The notes beneath the pieces are model-generated. The model was not told the origin of the DNA. It did not search any database and saw only the letters and a program-made list of their open reading frames with translations. From Rhizobium redzepovicii (lineage in GTDB: Bacteria; Pseudomonadota; Alphaproteobacteria; Rhizobiales; Rhizobiaceae), in NCBI RefSeq assembly GCF_019793435.1, contig NZ_JAILYH010000005.1:295043-359042 (forward strand): a stretch of DNA of 64,000 nucleotides, read 5' to 3'. The stretch's first letter is position 1. Every line of letters begins with the position of its first letter. Positions 1 to 9,337 of the stretch are shown piece after piece. A program made the translations under genes and the position numbers.

Positions 1-175
1 GGCGGTTGTTACGAGTCCGAATCGTTCGACGCGCTGCATATCGGGCTGCCGGAACCGATCCGACGAGCGTAGCCAATATGTCCTTGGTCAACGGGCCGCT
101 GATTCGAACGACCGACACACCTGAGGGTGTGGCACCGCTCGATAGCGCATAGATCGTGTCATACAGCATGGCCAT
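1..175 (-). CDS. mnmE: tRNA modification GTPase MnmE, N-terminal part (cut by window edge)
   Basis: MnmE works with MnmG to modify the wobble uridine of certain tRNAs. Only the first 58 codons are inside the window. They translate to a start of [19 protein letters not shown] followed by VSVVRISGP, which is the formyl-tetrahydrofolate-binding N-terminal domain signature of MnmE/TrmE. The frame is open to the edge. Two in-frame ATG codons (173-175 and 167-169) could serve as start; the upstream one is used here. It lies directly downstream of rho on the same strand, the usual order in Rhizobiaceae. The GTPase domain is outside the window. Confidence 0.85.
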   Translation of the reverse strand, partial: MAMLYDTIYALSSGATPSGVSVVRISGPLTKDILATLVGSVPAARYAARRTIRTRNNR

Positions 176-220
176 ATCGCCTGTTTCGGTTCGACCCCGA
201 ATCGATCCTGCCAAACAGAA

Positions 221-252
221 AAGCTGGCGACATCGTCGGATGCCTCCAGCTT
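221..252 (-). terminator. Possible rho-gene terminator hairpin
   Basis: Read on the minus strand, a 7-bp stem (AAGCTGG / CCAGCTT) with an 18-nt loop is followed by a short T-rich stretch (TTTTC). It sits between the rho stop and the mnmE start. The loop is long and the T-run short, so it may be only a weak terminator. Confidence 0.35.
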
Positions 253-276
253 CTATAGGATGAATCCGGCTAAGGA

Positions 277-1542
277 TTATGTATTCATCGAATCGAAGAA
301 GTCGGAATTGTTCTTCGTCTGCTTCAGTTTGTCGATCAGGAATTCGATCGCATCGGTCGTGCCCATCGGCGCCAGAATGCGACGGAGGACAAAGATCTTC
401 TGCAGATCCTGCCGCGGAACAAGCAGATCTTCCTTACGCGTGCCGGACTTCAGGATATCCATCGCCGGGAAGATACGCTTGTCGGCAACCTTGCGATCGA
501 GGACGATTTCCGAGTTGCCGGTACCCTTGAACTCTTCGAAGATGACTTCATCCATACGGCTGCCGGTATCGATCAGCGCCGTGGCGATGATCGTCAGAGA
601 ACCGCCTTCCTCGATGTTGCGGGCCGCACCGAAGAAACGCTTCGGCCGCTGCAAGGCATTGGCATCGACACCACCGGTTAGAACCTTGCCTGAGGAGGGA
701 ACGACCGTGTTGTAGGCACGGCCGAGACGGGTGATCGAATCGAGCAGGATGACGACGTCGCGGCCGTGCTCGACAAGGCGCTTCGCCTTTTCGATGACCA
801 TCTCCGCCACCTGGACGTGACGCACCGCCGGTTCGTCGAAGGTCGAGGAGATGACCTCGCCGCGAACGGAGCGCTGCATGTCGGTCACTTCCTCGGGTCG
901 TTCATCAATCAGAAGAACGATGAGATAGCATTCCGGATGGTTTGCCGTGATTGAATGGGCGATATTCTGCAGCAGCACGGTCTTACCGGTGCGGGGCGGC
1001 GCGACGATCAGTCCGCGCTGGCCCTTGCCGAGCGGCGCCACCAGGTCGATGACGCGCGGCGACAGATCCTTGGAAGTGGGAATCTCGAGTTCCATCTTGA
1101 AGCGCTCGTTCGGATAGAGCGGCGTCAGATTGTCGAAATGTACCTTGTGACGGATCTTTTCCGGATCGTCGAAATTGATGGTGTTGACTTTCAGCAGCGC
1201 AAAATAGCGCTCGCCTTCTTTTGGTCCGCGGATCGGTCCTTCGACCGTATCGCCTGTTTTGAGCGAGAACCGGCGAATCTGCGAGGGGGAGATATAGATG
1301 TCGTCCGGACCCGGCAGGTAGTTTGCATTGGCCGAACGCAGAAAACCGAAACCATCCTGCAGAACCTCGACGACCCCTTCGCCGATAATTTCGACATCCT
1401 GGCTGGCAAGCATTTTGAGGATCGCAAACATCAGCTCCTGCTTGCGCATCGTGCTGGCATTCTCGACCTCGAGCGATTCGGCGAAAGCCAAAAGATCCGT
1501 CGGGGATTTGCTTTTAAGTTCCTGAAGCTTCATTTCAGCCAT
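277..1542 (-). CDS. rho: Transcription termination factor Rho
   Basis: Hexameric RNA-dependent ATPase that releases transcripts from RNA polymerase. The protein is 421 aa, the normal size. The Rho N-terminal helical domain covers about residues 4-45, the cold-shock-like RNA-binding domain about 52-125 (with DGFGFLR), and the RecA-type ATPase the rest. Walker A is APPRTGKT at 181-188 and the Walker B region [11 protein letters not shown] at about 211-221. The Q- and R-loop regions look intact. It is followed on the same strand by mnmE. The roughly 200-bp gap upstream (1543-1741) holds its promoter, but I cannot fix the elements. Confidence 0.98.
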   Translation of the reverse strand: MAEMKLQELKSKSPTDLLAFAESLEVENASTMRKQELMFAILKMLASQDVEIIGEGVVEVLQDGFGFLRSANANYLPGPDDIYISPSQIRRFSLKTGDTVEGPIRGPKEGERYFALLKVNTINFDDPEKIRHKVHFDNLTPLYPNERFKMELEIPTSKDLSPRVIDLVAPLGKGQRGLIVAPPRTGKTVLLQNIAHSITANHPECYLIVLLIDERPEEVTDMQRSVRGEVISSTFDEPAVRHVQVAEMVIEKAKRLVEHGRDVVILLDSITRLGRAYNTVVPSSGKVLTGGVDANALQRPKRFFGAARNIEEGGSLTIIATALIDTGSRMDEVIFEEFKGTGNSEIVLDRKVADKRIFPAMDILKSGTRKEDLLVPRQDLQKIFVLRRILAPMGTTDAIEFLIDKLKQTKNNSDFFDSMNT

Positions 1543-1741
1543 GAAGTGACCAATACTCTTTTCAATTTTGAAGGGGAAAGGCGATGTTGGGTCGTATTCG
1601 GTACTGCGAAAGGGCTCGCAGACGACTGAACTCTACACACATGCCACGTAGATGAGTTGCGCGGAAAATAGCGACTCGCAATCGCCGCCGCAAGAGGGCT
1701 GCTTAAAATGAAGCAAATTTAACCTCAGGGCGATTTTCCCC

Positions 1742-2284
1742 TCAGAACGGCTTCACCACGACGAGAATCACGATCACGATCATCAGCAAGGTCGGCGCCT
1801 CGTTCATGAAGCGCCAATAGCGCGCGGAGCGGCGATTTTCATCTCGCTCGAAGGCTCGGACCGCCCGGCTGAAAAACATATGAACACCGGTCAGCAGCAC
1901 GACGAGGCCGATCTTAGCATGCAGCCAGCCGCCCTGGAATCCATAGACCGACCAGGCGAGATAGAGGCCGAAAAGCCATGTCAGCATCATCGCCGGCGTC
2001 ATGATGATCCGAAGCAGCCGGCGCTCCATCACCTTGAAGGTTTCCGATTGCACCGAGCCCGGTTCGGCATCGGTGTGGTAGATGAACAGCCGCGGCATAT
2101 AGAACAACCCGGCCATCCAGGAAATCACCGCGATGATGTGGAGCGCCTTGATCCAGAGGTAGAGATTATCAGGGTTCCAGGCGAAAAGCCCGACCGCCAT
2201 CAGCGCGAAGAAAACCAGCGCAAAATGGGCGCGCCGGCGGGCATAAGCGCCGGGTCTGCGATCGGTCTGCCTTTCCATCGTCAC
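1742..2284 (-). CDS. hemJ: Protoporphyrinogen oxidase HemJ (membrane)
   Basis: HemJ oxidises protoporphyrinogen IX to protoporphyrin IX, the penultimate haem step, in bacteria lacking HemG and HemY. At 180 aa it has an N-terminal hydrophobic segment (about 20-37) and four further membrane segments (about 46-66, 93-112, 121-138, 162-178). The family features are the conserved His in [19 protein letters not shown] and the LHAKI motif. The start is GTG at 2284 with GGAG six bases upstream; an ATG two codons in (2278) is the alternative. It overlaps the hemE stop by a few bases, so the two haem genes are translationally coupled. Confidence 0.93.
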   Translation of the reverse strand: MTMERQTDRRPGAYARRRAHFALVFFALMAVGLFAWNPDNLYLWIKALHIIAVISWMAGLFYMPRLFIYHTDAEPGSVQSETFKVMERRLLRIIMTPAMMLTWLFGLYLAWSVYGFQGGWLHAKIGLVVLLTGVHMFFSRAVRAFERDENRRSARYWRFMNEAPTLLMIVIVILVVVKPF

Positions 2285-3312
2285 TTCGCACTCCGCACAC
2301 GATCGACCAGCAGGCGCACATGCTCGGGGTCGGCCTGCGGCGTGATGCCGTGGCCGAGATTGAAGATCAGCGGTCCTTGGCCGAGATGCTGCAGAATATC
2401 GTCAATACCTTCTTCCAGGGCCCGGCCGCCGGCAACGACGCGCATCGGATCGAGATTGCCCTGCACCGGTCCGTCCCTCTGAAGTTCGGCGGCAAAGGCC
2501 AAAGGCACCGACCAGTCGAGGCCGATCGCATCGGCGCCCGTCTTCTGACGATAGTTCTTCAGCTGGTAACCGGCGCCCTTTGCGAAGGCGATGATGCGCG
2601 CATGCGGCCGCTGCGATTTGACCGAAGCGATCATTCGCGCAACCGGCCGGATCGCGAACGCCTCGAACTCCCTCTCGCCGAGAACCCCAGCCCAGGAATC
2701 GAAGATCTGCACGGCATCGGCACCGGCATCGATCTGAGCGACGAGATAATCAGCCGATACGTCGGCAAGCAGCATCAGCAGCTGTTCGAAGGCGCGGGGA
2801 TGGTTGTAGGCGAAGAGACGGGCAGGGGCTTGATCCGGCGTGCCGTGACCGGCGATCATATAGGTCGCAACCGTCCAGGGCGCCCCGCAGAAGCCGAGCA
2901 GCGTCGTCTCATCAGGCAACTCCTGGCGCAGCCGCCGCACCGTTTCCAGAACCGGTCTGAGATAATCGACGACCTCTTCCCCGTTCAATCGCCCGATCCC
3001 GGTTTCGTCGATTGGATCCATCTCCGGGCCATGGCCCTCGGTGAACCGGACGTTCCGCTTCATTGCATCGGGAATGACCAGGATATCGGAAAACAGAATG
3101 GCGGCGTCAAAGCCATAACGCCGGATCGGCTGCAATGTCACTTCGACGGCATGATCGGGCGTATAGCAGAGATCGAGGAAGCTTCCGGCCTTTGCCCGTG
3201 TCTGCCGATATTCCGGGAGATAACGTCCCGCCTGTCTCATCAGCCAGAGAGGAGGAGGGGAGAGGCTTTCGCCATCGAGAACCCTCATGATCTTTCGGCG
3301 CGTGTCGCTCAA
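2281..3312 (-). CDS. hemE: Uroporphyrinogen decarboxylase
   Basis: HemE converts uroporphyrinogen III to coproporphyrinogen III in haem synthesis. The protein is 343 aa, as usual. The N-terminal substrate-binding signature [16 protein letters not shown] begins near residue 21 and the second signature, [13 protein letters not shown], lies near 140-155. The catalytic Asp in [13 protein letters not shown] is present. It is the first gene left of the putative replication origin and reads away from it, the order described for Caulobacter and Sinorhizobium. hemJ follows with overlap. Confidence 0.97.
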   Translation of the reverse strand: MSDTRRKIMRVLDGESLSPPPLWLMRQAGRYLPEYRQTRAKAGSFLDLCYTPDHAVEVTLQPIRRYGFDAAILFSDILVIPDAMKRNVRFTEGHGPEMDPIDETGIGRLNGEEVVDYLRPVLETVRRLRQELPDETTLLGFCGAPWTVATYMIAGHGTPDQAPARLFAYNHPRAFEQLLMLLADVSADYLVAQIDAGADAVQIFDSWAGVLGEREFEAFAIRPVARMIASVKSQRPHARIIAFAKGAGYQLKNYRQKTGADAIGLDWSVPLAFAAELQRDGPVQGNLDPMRVVAGGRALEEGIDDILQHLGQGPLIFNLGHGITPQADPEHVRLLVDRVRSAK

Positions 3313-3529
3313 GCGCTTCTTCCCTATAAAAAATCAAAGATATTTTTAAAGGTTTCTATTTCTTAGAGTCGGTGTCTATCAAGGATTAATATCCATCCAC
3401 TGCCGATGCCATTTGTCGCGTGCTGGCAAAAAATATCGGAAGGATTTCGCTATTTCATCGAAAGTTTGGGGAGAAACCGAATCTGAAAATGATTCCAAAT
3501 CCTTCCGGAGAGACGATTTTTCTCGTCGC

Positions 3530-3538
3530 TGTGGATAA
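3530..3538 (-). promoter_or_regulatory. DnaA box (perfect consensus)
   Basis: TGTGGATAA, the exact complement of the consensus TTATCCACA. A weaker TGTGGACCC follows two bases later in the same orientation. Confidence 0.8.
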
Positions 3539-3618
3539 GCTGTGGACCCCATCTCGACAAATCAACCTCTTCCACATCGTCCACAGGGCCTGCGGAAAGC
3601 GATCCGCAAAATTCGAAA

Positions 3619-3627
3619 TGTGGATAA
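3619..3627 (-). promoter_or_regulatory. DnaA box (perfect consensus)
   Basis: A second TGTGGATAA in the same orientation, 89 bp from the first, start to start. Two perfect 9-mers within 100 bp of a GC-rich genome are unlikely by chance. Confidence 0.8.
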
Positions 3628-3712
3628 GGGGGCATGTTTTCCCTTGCCGGGAGATGCCTCGCCGCCTTAGCTCTGTTTCATCCAGTCTTTTCAACAGGCA
3701 GTGGAAAATAGC

Positions 3713-4534
3713 GTGGAGAACAGAACGAACTTCTTTCATCTGCATCTGATTTCTGACTCAACCGGAGAGACTCTGATCTCCGCCGGCCGCGCCGCATCGG
3801 CGCAGTTCAGATCCGCGCAGCCGATCGAACATGTCTATCCGCTGATCCGCAACCGCAAACAGCTGCTGCCGGTTCTGCAGGCGATCGATGATGCCCCTGG
3901 CATCGTACTCTATACGATTGTCGACCGGGAGCTTGCGAGCCTGATCGATGAGCGCTGCGTCGAGATGGGTGTTGCCTCGGTGAATGTGCTGGAGCCGGTC
4001 ATGAATGCGTTCCAGATCTATCTTGGCGCCCCATCGCGCCGTCGGGTCGGCGCTCAGCATGTGATGAATGCCGGATACTTCGCACGCATCGAAGCGTTGA
4101 ATTTCACCATGGATCATGACGATGGCCAGATGCCGGATGATTATAATGGCGCCGATGTCGTCATCATCGGCATCAGCCGCACGTCGAAAACGCCGACCAG
4201 CATCTATCTCGCCAACCGTGGCATCAAGACGGCGAATATTCCGATCGTTTATGGCGTGCCGCTGCCGGAGAGCCTGTTCACGACGACCAAGCCGCTGATC
4301 GTCTGCCTGATCGCCACCACCGACCGCATCTCCCAGGTGCGGGAAAATCGCATCCTCGGCGCGACGCATGGTTTCGATCGTGAACACTATACCGATCGCG
4401 CGGCAATATCCGAGGAGCTGAAATATGCCCGCTCGCTCTGCGCTCGCCATAACTGGCCGCTGATCGACGTCACTCGCCGATCCATCGAGGAAACCGCCGC
4501 GGCAATCGTTGCCCTGCGCCCAAAGCTGCGCTAA
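3713..4534 (+). CDS. Pyruvate phosphate dikinase regulatory protein (PDRP, DUF299; RP001 homologue)
   Basis: Family members are bifunctional kinase/pyrophosphorylases that switch pyruvate,phosphate dikinase or PEP synthetase off and on by ADP-dependent Thr phosphorylation. From GTG at 3713 the protein is 273 aa; a GTG at 3701 would add four residues but sits too close to its Shine-Dalgarno. The N-terminal [12 protein letters not shown] motif is near residues 9-20. The P-loop-like [11 protein letters not shown] is at 153-163, matching the family pattern G-x-S-R-T-x-K-T-P. It is the first gene right of the putative oriC, as in Caulobacter (RP001). The target enzyme is not in the window, so the PPDK versus PEP synthetase assignment is open. 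Confidence 0.92.
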   Translation: MENRTNFFHLHLISDSTGETLISAGRAASAQFRSAQPIEHVYPLIRNRKQLLPVLQAIDDAPGIVLYTIVDRELASLIDERCVEMGVASVNVLEPVMNAFQIYLGAPSRRRVGAQHVMNAGYFARIEALNFTMDHDDGQMPDDYNGADVVIIGISRTSKTPTSIYLANRGIKTANIPIVYGVPLPESLFTTTKPLIVCLIATTDRISQVRENRILGATHGFDREHYTDRAAISEELKYARSLCARHNWPLIDVTRRSIEETAAAIVALRPKLR

Positions 4535-4567
4535 GCGCTGACCGGCAGCCGGTACGTCGAGGAGCCT

Positions 4568-5167
4568 ATGATAACAAAACTCATCCTTGCATCGTCGAGC
4601 CCGTTTCGGCGGATGCTGATGGAAAATGCCGGCCTATTCTTTGAGGCGCATGCCGCGCGGATCGATGAAAGGGCGGTCGAAGCCCCGTTGGAAAAAGCCG
4701 GCGCTCAGCCGGATGCCGTTGCTCTCGTCCTCGCCAAGGCCAAGGCCCAAGAGGTCAGCAGCCGTTTCCCCGATGGCCTGGTCATCGGTTCAGATCAGAC
4801 GATGTCGCTCGGCGATCGCGTCTTCCATAAGCCGACGGATATGGCCGAAGCGGCAAATCACCTCCAGACTCTTTCTGGAGCAACCCACCGCCTGAACAGT
4901 GCTGTGGCAATCGTCCGCAACGGGGCTGTGGTGTGGGAACATCTCGCCCATGCCGATCTAACCATGCGGCCGCTGACCGCGGATTTCATTGGGCGGCACC
5001 TGGCCCGTGTCGGCAACAAGGCGCTCTCCAGCGTCGGCGCCTATCAATTGGAAGGGGAGGGCATTCAGCTGTTCGAGAAAATCGAAGGTGATTATTTCAC
5101 CATTCTCGGCCTGCCGATGTTACCGCTTCTGGAAAAATTACGCGACCTCGGAGCGATCGATGGGTGA
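4568..5167 (+). CDS. maf: Maf family nucleotide pyrophosphatase
   Basis: Maf proteins hydrolyse non-canonical or modified nucleoside triphosphates to monophosphates. The 199-aa protein begins with the family motif [14 protein letters not shown], and has the catalytic-region VIGSDQTM with its Asp and the C-terminal [27 protein letters not shown] motif. The sequence ends LGAIDG and its stop overlaps the aroE start by 8 bp, so the two are probably co-translated. Which nucleotide it prefers (the dTTP/UTP or 7-methyl-GTP subfamily) cannot be told with certainty. Confidence 0.92.
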   Translation: MITKLILASSSPFRRMLMENAGLFFEAHAARIDERAVEAPLEKAGAQPDAVALVLAKAKAQEVSSRFPDGLVIGSDQTMSLGDRVFHKPTDMAEAANHLQTLSGATHRLNSAVAIVRNGAVVWEHLAHADLTMRPLTADFIGRHLARVGNKALSSVGAYQLEGEGIQLFEKIEGDYFTILGLPMLPLLEKLRDLGAIDG

Positions 5168-6017
5168 TTCACGTGAAACATTCGGGCCGAAAGCGTTTGT
5201 CACGGGCTTTCCGGTCAAGCATTCGCGCTCGCCGTTGATCCACGGATATTGGCTGAAGACGCTCGGCCTGCCAGGCAGCTATCGCGCCCATGAAGTGGCG
5301 CCCGAGGGCTTTGCCGATTTTATTGCTTCGCTGAAGGATGGCAGTTCCGGCTTTGCCGGCGGCAATGTCACCATTCCCCACAAGGAACTGGCTTTCCGTC
5401 TCGCCGACAAGCCGGACGAACTGTCGCGCGAACTCGGCGCCTCGAACACGCTCTGGCGGGAGAATGGCCTCCTGCATGCGACGAACACCGACGGCGTCGG
5501 CTTCACTGCCAATCTCGACGAACGCCATCCGGGGTGGGACCGCCACGACACGGCGGTCGTCTTTGGCGCCGGCGGCGCCAGCCGGGCGATCATCCAGGCG
5601 GTTCGCGACCGCGGTTTCAAGACGATCCATGTGGTCAACCGTACCGTCGAACGCGCCCGTGAACTGGCCGACCGTTTTGGTCCGAAAGTTCAGGCCCATC
5701 CGGCGGGTGCCCTGGCCGAGGTGATGAAAGGCGCCGGCCTCTTCATCAATACCACCTCGCTCGGCATGGACGGCGAGGCCGCACCCCAGCTCGATTTCAC
5801 GCCTCTCGCAACTGAGGCCGTCGTCACCGATATCGTCTATATCCCCCTGAAGACTCCGATCCTGGCGCAGGCGGAAGAGCAGGGCTTTCCGATCGTCGAT
5901 GGTCTCGGCATGCTGCTGCATCAGGCTGTGCCGGGATTCGAAAAATGGTTCGGCAAGCGTCCTGTCGTCGACGCGGCACTGCGCGCGCTGATCATCGCGG
6001 ATATGGAAGCACACTGA
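5160..6017 (+). CDS. aroE: Shikimate dehydrogenase (NADP+)
   Basis: AroE reduces 3-dehydroshikimate to shikimate in aromatic amino acid synthesis. The start ATG at 5160 overlaps the maf stop and gives 285 aa. Seen in order: the substrate-binding SRSPLIH near residues 22-28, the GGNVTIPHK motif with the catalytic Lys, NTDGVGF, the NADP-binding GAGGASRA, and the C-terminal GLGMLLHQA. The stop TGA shares its final A with the coaE start (TGATG). The gene belongs to the origin-proximal run maf-aroE-coaE-dnaQ, conserved across alphaproteobacteria. Confidence 0.97.
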   Translation: MGDSRETFGPKAFVTGFPVKHSRSPLIHGYWLKTLGLPGSYRAHEVAPEGFADFIASLKDGSSGFAGGNVTIPHKELAFRLADKPDELSRELGASNTLWRENGLLHATNTDGVGFTANLDERHPGWDRHDTAVVFGAGGASRAIIQAVRDRGFKTIHVVNRTVERARELADRFGPKVQAHPAGALAEVMKGAGLFINTTSLGMDGEAAPQLDFTPLATEAVVTDIVYIPLKTPILAQAEEQGFPIVDGLGMLLHQAVPGFEKWFGKRPVVDAALRALIIADMEAH

Positions 6018-6628
6018 TGCTGAAGATTGGACTGACCGGCTCCATCGGTATGGGAAAATCGACGGCGGGCAAGCTCTTTGCCGAGGCCGGCATCCCGCTG
6101 AATGATTCGGATGCCGTGGTCCACGATCTCTATGCCGGCGAGGCCGCACCCCTGGTGGATGCCGCCTTTCCCGGCACGATGAAGGATGGCGCCGTCGACC
6201 GCCACGAACTTGGCCGTCAGCTGGCGCTTGATCCCGGCGGCTTCAAACGCCTGGAAGCGATCGTTCATCCGCTGGTGCGCAAACGCGAGATGGAATTTTT
6301 AAAACGGCAGCGCCGCGCCGGCGCCGGGATGGTCGTGCTCGATATTCCGTTGCTCTTCGAAACCAACGCCTGGGAAAGAGTGGATGTCGTCGTCGTCGTC
6401 AGCGCCGGTCCACAGATTCAACGCGAGAGGGTGCTTGCGCGCGAAGGCATGACCGAGGAAAAATTCGAGATGATTCTCTCACGCCAGACGCCGGACGGGG
6501 AAAAACGGCGGCGGGCGGATTATCTGATCGACAGCAGCCGCAGTATCGCGGAGACGAAGGAACGGGTGCTCGAGATTATCGCCGACCTGAAAACGCGGAT
6601 TGCCAAGGGAGATTTCCGGAATGCGTGA
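6017..6628 (+). CDS. coaE: Dephospho-CoA kinase
   Basis: CoaE phosphorylates dephospho-CoA, the last step of coenzyme A synthesis. The protein is 203 aa from ATG 6017, which overlaps the aroE stop. The P-loop GLTGSIGMGKST is at residues 5-16, followed by the DSDAVVHDLY motif, the VLDIPLLFET motif and the RRADYLIDSS C-terminal motif. The 3' end overlaps the start of dnaQ by 8 bp, so the maf-aroE-coaE-dnaQ genes are tightly coupled. Confidence 0.97.
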   Translation: MLKIGLTGSIGMGKSTAGKLFAEAGIPLNDSDAVVHDLYAGEAAPLVDAAFPGTMKDGAVDRHELGRQLALDPGGFKRLEAIVHPLVRKREMEFLKRQRRAGAGMVVLDIPLLFETNAWERVDVVVVVSAGPQIQRERVLAREGMTEEKFEMILSRQTPDGEKRRRADYLIDSSRSIAETKERVLEIIADLKTRIAKGDFRNA

Positions 6629-7343
6629 GATCATCTTCGATACGGAAACCACGGGCCTCGACAACCGTGCCGACCGCATCATCGAAATCGGCGGCATCGA
6701 GCTCTTCAACCATTTCCCGACCGGCAATGTGATCCATATCTACATCAATCCAGGCGATCAGAAGGTTCATCCGGATGCGCTCGCCGTGCACGGCATCACC
6801 GACGAATTCCTGAAGGACAAGAAACCCTTTGCTGAGGTCGCCGAGGAAATCCTGACCTTCTTCGGCGACGCAAAGTGGATTGCCCATAACGCCACCTTCG
6901 ATATGGGCTTCATCAACGCCGAATTGGCGCGGATCGGTTTGCCGCCGATCCTGCCGGAGCGGGTGCTGGACACCCTGTCGATGGCGCGGCGCAAACATCC
7001 GATGGGCCCGAATTCACTCGACGCGCTCTGCCGGCGCTACGGCATCGACAATTCGCACCGCACCAAACACGGCGCGCTGCTCGACTCCGAACTGCTCGCC
7101 GAAGTCTATATCGAGATGATCGGCGGCAGGCAGGCAGCTTTCGGCCTCAGCATGACCGCTACCTCAGGTCAGAACGGTCGCGGCGATGCGACTGAGGAGG
7201 ACGATGTGGTGATTGCATCCGTGTTCGAGCGGCCTCGCCCGCTTGCCCCCCGGCTCAGCCAGTCCGAGGCGCAGGCGCATGAGGCGCTCGTCGCCAAGCT
7301 CGGTGAAAAAGGCATCTGGGCAAAATACGCCAGCCCGAACTAA
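6621..7343 (+). CDS. dnaQ: DNA polymerase III epsilon subunit (3'-5' proofreading exonuclease)
   Basis: Epsilon proofreads within the Pol III core. The 240-aa protein starts at ATG 6621 inside the end of coaE. ExoI is FDTETTGLD at residues 5-13, ExoII contains HNATFDMGFIN with its Asp, and ExoIII is in HRTKHGALLDSELLAEVY with the catalytic His and Asp. A C-terminal tail (about 180-240) would bind the alpha subunit. The gene is convergent with secB, and the intergenic hairpin at 7361-7383 separates them. Confidence 0.96.
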   Translation: MREIIFDTETTGLDNRADRIIEIGGIELFNHFPTGNVIHIYINPGDQKVHPDALAVHGITDEFLKDKKPFAEVAEEILTFFGDAKWIAHNATFDMGFINAELARIGLPPILPERVLDTLSMARRKHPMGPNSLDALCRRYGIDNSHRTKHGALLDSELLAEVYIEMIGGRQAAFGLSMTATSGQNGRGDATEEDDVVIASVFERPRPLAPRLSQSEAQAHEALVAKLGEKGIWAKYASPN

Positions 7344-7360
7344 ACCGGCCGCAATTGAAA

Positions 7361-7388
7361 ATGCCCGGGACTTGCCCGGGCATCTGCA
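7361..7388 (-). terminator. Terminator between convergent dnaQ and secB
   Basis: A perfect 9-bp stem (ATGCCCGGG / CCCGGGCAT) with a 5-nt loop. Read on the minus strand it is followed by TTTTC, so it best fits termination of secB transcripts; it may also stop dnaQ read-through. Confidence 0.7.
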
Positions 7389-7410
7389 TCTCAAAACCGA
7401 AAAGATCCGA

Positions 7411-7893
7411 TCAGTTCGGAACGGCCTCAACCTTTGCGCGGGCCTGTTCTTCGGCAACGCGCTGGGCGAACATCTGCGTGAAGTCGATCGGGTCGATCAT
7501 CAGCGGCGGGAAACCGCCGTTGCGGGTGACGTCGGCGATGATCTGACGGGCGAAGGGGAAGAGCATGCGCGGGCACTCGATGAAGAGAACCGGCAGCATG
7601 TGTTCCTGCGGGAAACCGGCAACGCGGAAGACGCCGCCATAAGCGAGTTCTGTATGGAACACCGTCTTGTCGCCGTCCTTGGCTTCGGCATTCAGCGACA
7701 GCACGACATCGAAATCCGTATCCGAAAGCGGGTTGGCGTTAACGTTCACATTGATGTTGATCGTCGGCGCCTTGTCGCGGGCCTGCAGCGAACGCGGCGC
7801 ACCCGGATTTTCGAAGGAGAGGTCCTTGGTATATTGCGCAAGGATCGAAAGGGTGGGGCTGGCCGCACCGTTGGTGTTGTTATCGTCTGCCAT
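7411..7893 (-). CDS. secB: Protein-export chaperone SecB
   Basis: SecB is a tetrameric cytoplasmic chaperone that keeps precursor proteins unfolded and delivers them to SecA. The 160-aa protein starts at ATG 7893 (MADDNNTNG), giving family length. Recognisable are [16 protein letters not shown], the alternating beta-strand region [23 protein letters not shown] and the C-terminal [13 protein letters not shown] motif. It lies in the conserved origin-proximal order after dnaQ but on the opposite strand. Confidence 0.97.
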
Positions 7894-7994
7894 TGGCTTT
7901 TCCTCGAGGGGCATGGGAATGGTGCCGCCATCTAACATTTCAGGGAAGGGCTTACAACCCTGAGCGCTTGGCGCCGTTGATCGGTCGAAGCGCC

Positions 7995-8501
7995 TCAATC
8001 TCCGAGATGTTTGCCCGACCATGGCGAGTTGCGGTCCGGCTCCCTATGATAGTCCTCGTCGTCGAGATCGACCACCTTCGAATTCCGGTTGCCGTCGCGG
8101 AAATCTGGTTTCGAGGAGGCGGAAAAGCCGCTCCTGGCGTTGACCGTGACGAAGCGTTTGGCGACCCACCGCCAGACGAAATCACGCACCGGCGGAATGA
8201 GGATCAGGATTGCGATGACATCCGTGATGAAACCGGGAACGATCAGCAGCAGCGACGCGATGACGTTCATCGCCGGCTGCAGCAGCTCGCGGCCCGGCAT
8301 CACCCCGTTTCGTCCTTCGCTCGACATGCGGCGCAAAATACCGATGCCCTGCCGGCGCAGCAGAACCACCCCGAGAACGAAGCCCAGCATGACGAGCGCC
8401 AGTGTCAGCCACAATCCGATTGCCCGGCCGACGACGACGAAACCGGCAATTTCGGCGAGCGGCAGCAGTAGAATGAAAGCTGGCAGGATCGAAAAACGCA
8501 T
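7995..8501 (-). CDS. fxsA: FxsA family inner-membrane protein
   Basis: FxsA proteins are small cytoplasmic-membrane proteins; the E. coli member relieves exclusion of phage T7 by the F plasmid, and the normal role is unknown. The 168-aa protein has hydrophobic segments at about 4-20, 24-47 and 78-100 and the family features [18 protein letters not shown] and [19 protein letters not shown]. The polar C-terminal tail (from about 115) is variable. It is divergent from the Tim44-like gene across a 131-bp gap that must hold promoters for both. Confidence 0.88.
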
Positions 8502-8632
8502 GGTCGTGATGTCCCGGGCTTGCCGGTCTCCTCTTGGCGCTGGCGAAGATGCCAGCCATCATTTGAATCATCTGTATAGGCAGACTATATGGGAGTACAA
8601 ATCAGAGATGTTAACGGCGGCTGCGATACGAT

Positions 8633-9337
8633 ATGAGTTCGAACGACTTCATCACATTATTCTTCCTGGTCGCGGCTGTGCTGATTTTCTTTCAGCTCCG
8701 CTCCGTGCTCGGGCGCCGCACAGGAAATGAGAAGCCGCCGCGCGATCTCTATACGCCGCGCGATGCGGCTCCGGCCGAAACCGCCGATGCCGGCAAGGTC
8801 GTGACGCTGCCGCGCCGCGATGCGACGAGCGAGGATGAGGATCGTTTCGCTGCCATCGACGCCTTCGCCGCACCCGGAACGCCGCTCAACGAATCGCTGC
8901 GCGCGCTGAACAAGGCCGATCCGGCCTTCAGCCCGAAAGAGTTTTTGAATGGCGCCCGCATGGCTTACGAGATGATCGTCATGGCCTATGCCGATGGCGA
9001 CCGGAAAACGCTGAAGAACCTGCTGTCGCGCGAAGTATACGACGGCTTCGATGCCGCGATCGGCGAGCGCGAAACCCGGGGCGAGAAAGTGAAGTCCACC
9101 TTCGTCGGCATCGACAAGGCCGAAATCACCCATGCGGAGACGAAGGGCAGCGAAGCGCAGATCACCGTTCGCATCATCAGCCAGCTGATATCGGCCACTT
9201 ACGACAAAGCGGACGTGCTGATCGAAGGCGACGCCGAAAACGTCGCCGAGGTCAACGACCTCTGGACTTTCGCCCGCGACACCCGCTCGCGCGATCCGAA
9301 CTGGAAACTCGTGGCGACCGAATCGGAACATGAGTGA
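8633..9337 (+). CDS. Tim44/TimA-like membrane-anchored protein
   Basis: The 234-aa protein has one N-terminal membrane segment (ITLFFLVAAVLIFFQL, about 7-22), a low-complexity linker, and a Tim44-like domain (about 95-230; FLNGARMAYEMIVMAYADGD). Alphaproteobacterial members (TimA) are regarded as relatives of mitochondrial Tim44, but their bacterial role is unsettled. The end overlaps the mltA start by 8 bp. This secB-fxsA-timA-mltA-smr arrangement recurs in Rhizobiales. Confidence 0.85.
   Translation: MSSNDFITLFFLVAAVLIFFQLRSVLGRRTGNEKPPRDLYTPRDAAPAETADAGKVVTLPRRDATSEDEDRFAAIDAFAAPGTPLNESLRALNKADPAFSPKEFLNGARMAYEMIVMAYADGDRKTLKNLLSREVYDGFDAAIGERETRGEKVKSTFVGIDKAEITHAETKGSEAQITVRIISQLISATYDKADVLIEGDAENVAEVNDLWTFARDTRSRDPNWKLVATESEHE

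Larger units (their letters stand above)
3313..3712. other. Putative chromosomal replication origin (oriC) region
   Basis: This 400-bp gene-free region separates hemE (leftward) from the RP001/PDRP gene (rightward). It contains two perfect DnaA boxes in the same orientation (3530-3538, 3619-3627), a weaker match TGTGGACCC at 3541-3549 and an opposite-facing partial match at 3577-3585. The hemE-proximal side has an A/T-rich stretch (about 3326-3363) suitable as an unwinding element, and there are GANTC methylation sites at 3366 and 3491. In Caulobacter and Sinorhizobium oriC lies between these same genes. Origin function is inferred from synteny and boxes; promoters of hemE and PDRP must also lie here. 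Confidence 0.8.

Noticed and set aside
3420..3749. 109-codon open frame inside the putative origin
   Set aside because: It runs through DnaA boxes, has no homology signature and overlaps the PDRP start.
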